Origin: Aquilaria yunnanensis
Taxonomy: Eukaryota; Streptophyta; Magnoliopsida; Malvales; Thymelaeaceae
NCBI GenBank assembly: GCA_039654915.1
Contig: CM077593.1
Coordinates: 42,750,501-42,814,500, forward strand
Length of the DNA stretch: 64,000 nucleotides
Reading direction: 5' to 3'
Part shown: positions 58,346-64,000 of the stretch, one piece after another
Layout: each line of letters starts with the position of its first letter
Position numbering within the stretch: position 1 is the stretch's first letter
Notes under the pieces: generated by a model
What the model saw: the letters and a program-made list of their open reading frames with translations, nothing else
What the model was told of the DNA's origin: nothing
Database searches by the model: none
Position numbers and translations under genes: made by a program

Positions 58346-61040
58346 ATATGTTTTTGTGCTATTAGAATCTAGGTCCAAGAAAATTGAAACAAGAATACAG
58401 AAGGAAGCAAACAAGTGTGCTTAAATCTCACATTTATCGATCACAGTTCAGGTAAAATTTAAAAGATGTAGATATTTTTGGGTAACATGTAATGTTTGAG
58501 GTGTCTTGAGTTGAAAGCCAATAAGTTGCTGCCTGAGACCTTCTTTATTCGTGTACTAAGACATGTAAGGATTTTTTTTATAATGATCAGAAAGAAACAA
58601 ATGAGAAGATATAGATAGGTATGCAATAATGTCTACTAAATAATATCTGCAATGACTGTATTCTATATGACTATGTCCTAAACTTTATACCTCAACTACT
58701 GTTTTCCGTGTTAGCAAAATTTACATTCAATTCAAGGATTACTATATTGTTAATAAATGAGACTGTATCAAATCTACTATAAGTTCCTTTTGTGTACCTA
58801 GGATGTTTGTTTAGGAGTTGGTTTTTCCATTTTCATTGTTGTTAAGACACTGTTCTTTTTGTTCTATTCATTCAGTTAAGATGTTGCTTTTTAAAGTTAT
58901 CTAAGACTTTGAAAAATATAGACCCCTTTTTTTACATTTAATCTGACATTTATAGCTAAAAGAACCACATTACATTTTCCTTAAATAATACGCATTACCT
59001 TAGCGTCAAAAGGTGTCATTAGTGAATAAACCTTAGCAAATGAGCATACTTGGATAACTATGCCCAACACATAGATGTGATCAACTAAAAAAAAAAAAGA
59101 AAAATAATGTGTTAAGACTTTTTCTACACATTTTCTTTTAGTTTTTGACCTATGTGTTTGAAAAATGTTTACTTTTTCCATTTAAGTTGTCTTCCACAAC
59201 CCTATCAAACCACATTCCATTTTCCCTATATTTTGACAAAATAAAACAAGCACTTACTTTATAGTATATTTAGTCCCTTTAATTGACGTTTCAAGCTAAT
59301 TTAAACACTAATATATGCATGTTCAGTGTGTAACAAATAATAGGTAAAATAACAGGCATCCCAGTTTATGTGGGTCTAATTTATCCTAGAAAAAAGAAAA
59401 GAAAGAACAAGAAAGGAAAACAGAGCTATACCTATCAATTACTAAAGCCCGAAGTTGCAGATACTATGAAGTACACCCTATTTGAATCTGTCAGTACCCT
59501 TTTTTTCTTCCAATGTCAATTCCATCCATCCTCTCTAATAGACCTAGAGAAATATCAAACAAAAGAAAAAAGACATAAGTGGTTGCTTATTGTTAAACAA
59601 TAACATTGAGCTTATTTAGGATAATTTGGTGATGAATATTATAAATAAAAGTGGGACAATCATTTCAGCGGTCAAAAGGCTCAACAGAAGATACTATAAA
59701 TAGTCTATAATATACTAATCATTGCAATAGTATTATAATATCCATAAACTAATAAAAAAAATCAAAGATCATGGTCATGCCAAGATATACGAAAGAAAGT
59801 AACCAGGTAGAGGAGATTTATTTGAGTGGCTCACCACCAGAAAGTAAAGTTTGAAGCTGGCACTGATTTTGAATTTGTTAATGTTATATAATCAAATTAT
59901 TACAACTTTAGACTCTATATTGAAGATTATATAGCAAAGCAAAAGGAAAGACAGATTATCTCCTCAGGAAAAATAATATTTAAGGCACAATATAAGAGCA
60001 CATATGAGTAATTGGCAACAATGTAAAGTGTTTACTTAGAAAAGTTTTTTCTTTCAAAGAAGAGTATATATTATTATTACCGAAAGAATAAGAGTTCAAC
60101 TTACAAACAGTACACCCGACAAAACAAATAAATCCCAAACAACATACTGCTTGAACAAGCAGACCACAAACTAGGAGGAGATATAAGTAAAAAACACAAA
60201 GCCAATCCACAAACACCTATGCCAAACTATACCTGCCAAAAAAACATGGTACCAGAGAAACGTCAAAGTTACCAATCTTGGCCATCCCCCATCTGAAGCA
60301 AGCATACCACAGGAACAAGTTCAGGCTCAACCATAACAGGATGCAACAGTCATCCAGACCTTTCTGTTTACACTTGCCATGATTCCACCACCAACTAACT
60401 ACAGAAAACAGAAGACCCATCTCAATTCTTCAAGCGAAGAATAGGAATGATTCATGTTCATTAAACCTCCATGACAAAAGGAACCCACAACAGTTAGACT
60501 CTCTACTCTAATGAAAATAGCATTAAAAAAAAAAGACACCTTCCCCCTATATCAACAATGAAAGTTATTTTCTTTTTGAAGAATTCAGTTGATCAACATA
60601 AAGCGATTTACTAAAAATGAATGATGAGCATAGAACACCCAAAACATGAACTGATCTAAAAAATTAAGATCCCAGGTGCAAACTGTGCAGTCATTTGTTC
60701 ACTATAGAATACAAGCAGCTTGGGAGCTTACTAGGTATTACACTTGCATGGCATTTATGGAAAAAGTGTAAAACTTATAAGTTCTGACTGACATATTCAT
60801 TCAGTGGAAAACTGATCGCATAGACAATGAGAGATTTGGGGACAACCACATCAAAAAAGATGGCAAGCAAGGATATGCACTTAATCAAAACACGTAAAAA
60901 TTTATTATGATTTCCTTCAATTAATTCGAACAGTGAAACAAAAAGTCATGGGTTTCCTATGGCACCATTCCTATATTTAAACTGATTGTTATTTAAACCA
61001 GGATTTGTCTACGGCAGCTGGGCTACACAAAAAGGGAAGA
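57560..61040. other. Low-copy AT-rich region
   Basis: Apart from the second copy of the 300-bp duplication (58035-58345), no supported gene. Short open frames (for example 59370-59603, 59980-60420) show no features. The region reads like intron or intergenic DNA. Confidence 0.45.
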
Positions 61041-61056
61041 AAATGTTAGTTCAGTC

Positions 61057-61170
61057 TCATTCAAAAACATAAGTGGATGCATTTTTTGCAGCAAGCCCAA
61101 GAAATCTTACTTCCTCCTCCCCACCATACCCCTCTTCCAATGCCCTCTTGATATCCTCTTTTGCCACCTG
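61057..61170 (-). pseudogene. Possible terminal exon of a host gene
   Basis: Minus strand: GATGGACAG acceptor-like site, then VAKEDIKRALEEGYGGEEE and VRFLGLAAKNASTYVFE with a stop at 61057. Clean composition and a plausible 3' splice site suggest a last exon of about 37 codons. I do not recognise the protein. The upstream repeats at 61360-61915 and the TATA box at 62044 lie on the same strand. Confidence 0.35.
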
Positions 61171-61359
61171 TCCATCATCAAAATTATACCTAAGAAGTAG
61201 GACCAATCTACTATTACTTGCTTTTACTTTAACAGCGAAGTAAACTTCAAATATCAAACTAGAAAAAATAGAAGTAGGTTTAGGTAAACAAAAATCCTAA
61301 TTCCCAAAACTATGTTGAGCAACAGCAAAACTATGGGTAAATGGTAAAAACACTTTAGT

Positions 61360-61920
61360 AGGACCATCGAAGTCACATTGGCAGGGGATTAAGGTACCAG
61401 ATCTTGACTTTTCTTTGCCGTTCATGGTGACCCTGCCGCTGGTAAATGAAATAATACACCAGTTGGGCAAAGAAAGACGTCTACTTTATATCCAAACAAA
61501 TTAAGAAAAAACAGAGAAAAAAATGAGAAAACCTTTAAAGAGAACTACAGATAAGACTACATTTTGTATATGATATGTTGCCGCCAGTGGGACCATCAAA
61601 ATCACGTCGCATGCAGTGTCTGTAACCAGATTACACTTCTCTTTGCCATTCACGATTGTCTTGCCGCAGATGAATGGAAACACTCAGTGGACATGGCCAA
61701 AATGCGGTGCCGTATCGCAAAAGAAATTAACAAAACAGAGAACAAAAACACATAACCGAACCAGTGAACGTAAATCTACAAAAACCATTTTAAGCTTTTT
61801 ACCAAAATCATTGAAGATAAATAGAAAGAAGATGAAAAGAAACCGATTAAATTAAAAAACATTTAAATCTACAATTGTCTTTGCCTGTAACAATTGCACC
61901 GCCCCTGGAAAGAGCAAAGG
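61360..61920 (-). repeat. Three dispersed copies of an exon-like segment
   Basis: On the minus strand a CGGY-N-GGCAAAGA-type block of about 100 bp occurs near 61445-61360 (GTCACCATGAACGGCAAAG, then GACTTCGATGGTCC), 61680-61575 (ATCGTGAATGGCAAAGAGAA, then GATTTTGATGGTCC) and, shorter, 61915-61880 (TTGTTACAGGCAAAGACAA). Spacing is about 220-240 bp. It may be exon duplications in a relic gene. Confidence 0.4.
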
Positions 61921-62043
61921 GACAGCGACAAACTATGATCCAATGGTGACTTATGATGGGGCTGACAATATTTTTGTTAGGGTTTGAGAGACGATGAGAT
62001 AAAAGGTAGAAAGAGAGGTTAACAAGGGTTTTGACAATCTTGC

Positions 62044-62051
62044 CTATTTAT
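62044..62051 (-). promoter_or_regulatory. Possible TATA box of a minus-strand gene
   Basis: The minus strand reads CCAATAAATAGGC, followed about 70 bp downstream by a CT-rich leader-like stretch with CAAACCCTAACAAAAA, a common look of plant 5' leaders. No convincing start codon follows, so the gene may be dead. Confidence 0.35.
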
Positions 62052-62186
62052 TGGCATGGTCCACAAAACTACAATCCTTCGACCATCATTTATTATGCGC
62101 CTACAATTTTAGCCCCCCAAACATTATTTATGCCTTCTCAGTTTGCTCCTCTCCTTTCATTCCTTTAGAATGCACCACCATTTGTT

Positions 62187-62220
62187 TATTTTTATTTATT
62201 TATTTATTTATTTATTTTGT
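62187..62220. repeat. TTTA microsatellite
   Basis: About seven TTTAT/TTTA units in a row. To its right (62220-62460) are degenerate GGRCCA-containing units (TTTTGGGCCATAGT, GGACCAAGGTTAATT), probably part of an unclassified repeat. Confidence 0.8.
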
Positions 62221-62459
62221 AAAGCCATATTGGGTTGTCCATTTTAACACTTTTGGGCCATAGTAAATTTTAGTTCTCAGCCTATTTTTAATTACTATTG
62301 GTCCATATGCATATTATATTGGGTTATGCCTAATTTATTTTTGAATTATGGTCCACATTAAAATGGTTTTGGACCAAGGTTAATTATTTTGGGTTACGGA
62401 CCATATTTTTAATAGATAGCTTGTGGGCCTCTACTTTGTTATGGACCAATGTTTTCGCC

Positions 62460-63030
62460 CATTTTTATTTCATTAATACATATCTTAACAAATAAAGCTA
62501 AATGAGTTTTTTTTAAAAAATTTTGAAAATTCCTACTGACATCCTTTAAAAAAAAAATTTCTACAATGTTTAAGAAAATTAATAACAAATACAAGTGTTC
62601 TAAACAAATTATTTTAAAATTTCTTTTTCTTTTTAAGTGTATGATCAATGTATACAAATATTTAATTATTCATTTTTTGCACTACTTAACCTAATCAATG
62701 TAGCAATCTATTTCCCTTACTACATATGACACACACACACCTTCCCACATGGAGTAATATTCAATGGTTTATATTTTCTTTTTCAATTTTTTTAAATTTT
62801 TGTATATAAATTAAGTAGAATTTACATTTTTATATGAACTAACATCCCGTTTGTTAGACAGGTTATGAAACTAGTTTATATTAACCTGGTTTTAGCTTTG
62901 GTCTTGACAATATTGCATATGCAGCTCCAAATGACTTTCTTGCTTCTTTAAATATCATTATTTGTTTTAATCGAAAAAATCATTAATAAAAAGAATTTAA
63001 AAAATAAATAAAGTATTATATAAAATGAGC
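62460..63030. other. AT-rich spacer
   Basis: No supported gene; includes A/T runs and a CA repeat near 62733. Confidence 0.45.
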
Positions 63031-63039
63031 TCTCATAGT

Positions 63040-63934
63040 ACCTCATTTCCAAATTCACTAATTTCTGAAGAGTGTGGATCTAAAACTGAAAAAACTTCAT
63101 TGATAGTATTTAAGAACAATGAATTGCCTCCAACACCCTTTTGATAGTGGCACTTGGGATTCAAGAAATGTGCTAAAATAACATTCACAAATTTATATTA
63201 GTTAGTATTTCTTGATAATATAATTACAATTACTAGCTCTTAAAAAATATATATGAAGTAATATAAAGGTTACCTGCTGTATGAATTGGGTGCTCTAATG
63301 TTTTGTCTCATCATTCTTCAATGATTTTCAACCCCAAATTTGTAAATCAAACAAGACTTATATGTTCTTTCATAAGTTGAATAAATTCAAACACATAACT
63401 CACAGTTAGTCATACTTCATTATAAACAATTCGAAGTACTCTATATAGTGGTTCATAAATTTGACAAACTCTTTCAACTTAATCCCAAAAAGAGTGAGTA
63501 AAGACTAAAGTTTTCACATAGCTTCAAATTAGAGTTCGACTTAGCTGGTAAGTATTCCATTAATCTGATAGAAAAAGTTCTATTAATCCCACCCTTTTTT
63601 TCATCAAGCAATTAAGTGTAATGTAATTCATTGCAATTTTAGTGGCACCAGGGCTGACAATTTTACCTCTGCAAAATGTTCTCATCTGTGATAGGAGCCA
63701 ACGATGGTTGTATATAAAATATGTAATTTTTTACCTATTCTCGATGACATTTTTCACATAATCTTTCTTTGCAATTGCTTCAAACACTAAATCAATACAA
63801 TGTGCTGCACATGGGGTCCAATACAAATTGTATTTTTTCATCAATTTTTTGCTAGCTTTTATGCATGCACTCTTGTTGTCTTTTACCACTTGCGCAACAT
63901 TTTCTTTGCTAACTTCTTTAAAAAAGTCCATCAA
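63040..63934 (-). pseudogene. hAT transposase, partial (continues off the right edge)
   Basis: Exon-like pieces in order on the minus strand: 63934-63731 with VVKDNKSACIKASKKLMKKY and YWTPCAAHCIDLVFEAI (second catalytic Asp region), ending at a splice donor AG/GTAAAA; 63705-63500 with VSPGATKIAMNYITLNCLMK, containing a stop after FLSD; 63320-63275 with a WDKTLEHPIHTAG-like end before GTAACC; 63185-63040 with HFLNPKCHYQKGVGGN. This matches the domain order of plant hAT transposases lacking only the ends. The N-terminal BED region lies outside the window. Confidence 0.75.
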
Positions 63935-64000
63935 ACCATAAATATTTTATGATTTTTTATTCTATCAGAAGCATCAATTAATATAAAAAATACAATGCTT

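Noticed and set aside
61360..61470. Possible RNase H2 subunit C exon (CDFDGPTKVF similarity)
   Set aside because: Only a few residues match from memory and the surrounding frame does not continue with that family.
1..64000. tRNA, rRNA or organellar DNA
   Set aside because: No cloverleaf-like or rRNA segments recognised; coding content is nuclear transposons. A tRNA scan would be decisive.

Overview
This is nuclear DNA of a flowering plant, probably a eudicot (inference; the species cannot be told). The evidence is plant Ty3/gypsy lineages (Tat, Athila, Tekay/Del-like), hAT and Mutator-like DNA transposons, AT-rich spacers and plant gene fragments. I see no intact host gene, no rRNA or tRNA gene and nothing bacterial. 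Almost everything is transposable elements nested in one another, mostly broken by stop codons.

Left part (1-23567): three levels of nesting, all on the minus strand. A Tekay/Del-like chromovirus (C, 12411-23567) was hit in its left LTR by a Tat-lineage gypsy element (B, 10085-12410). B was then hit in its gag-pol region by a second element of the same family (A, 1-10084, continuing off the left edge). C's integrase is also split by a 3383-bp solo-LTR-like insertion (13904-17286) with a 144-bp internal periodicity. Element A carries, opposite to gag-pol, a plus-strand spliced gene (809-3214) with its own TATA box, of the kind called antisense additional ORF in Tat elements.

Middle part (23568-45600): a hAT-like short element (E) is split by a 9.9-kb Athila-like retrotransposon (D, 25535-35476, 5-bp target duplication ACCCA). 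D has lost reverse transcriptase. In place of its distal integrase and env-like region it carries two foreign-looking reading frames: a basic cysteine-rich protein (30473-29925) and a full-length intronless LOG-type cytokinin-activating enzyme (29718-29089), both with internal stop codons. To the right lie a GGGTY-rich repeat, a Pack-MULE-like element with a U-box/ARM fragment and an inserted short hAT element, and a terminal-inverted-repeat element containing a complete but dead autonomous-type hAT element (40854-44543, target duplication GGTTTGAG).

Right part (45600-64000): a Tekay-like LTR fragment, a possible copia-like LTR, minisatellites, a decayed hAT element with a 1968-bp Mutator-like foldback element inserted in it (about 845-bp arms, 9-bp target duplication), a solo LTR of the A/B family with a perfect 5-bp target duplication, a low-copy region with exon-like duplications and a possible relic gene promoter, and part of another hAT transposase at the right edge.

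The most unusual object is D: an RT-less Athila derivative carrying a LOG-type reading frame next to a cysteine-rich reading frame.
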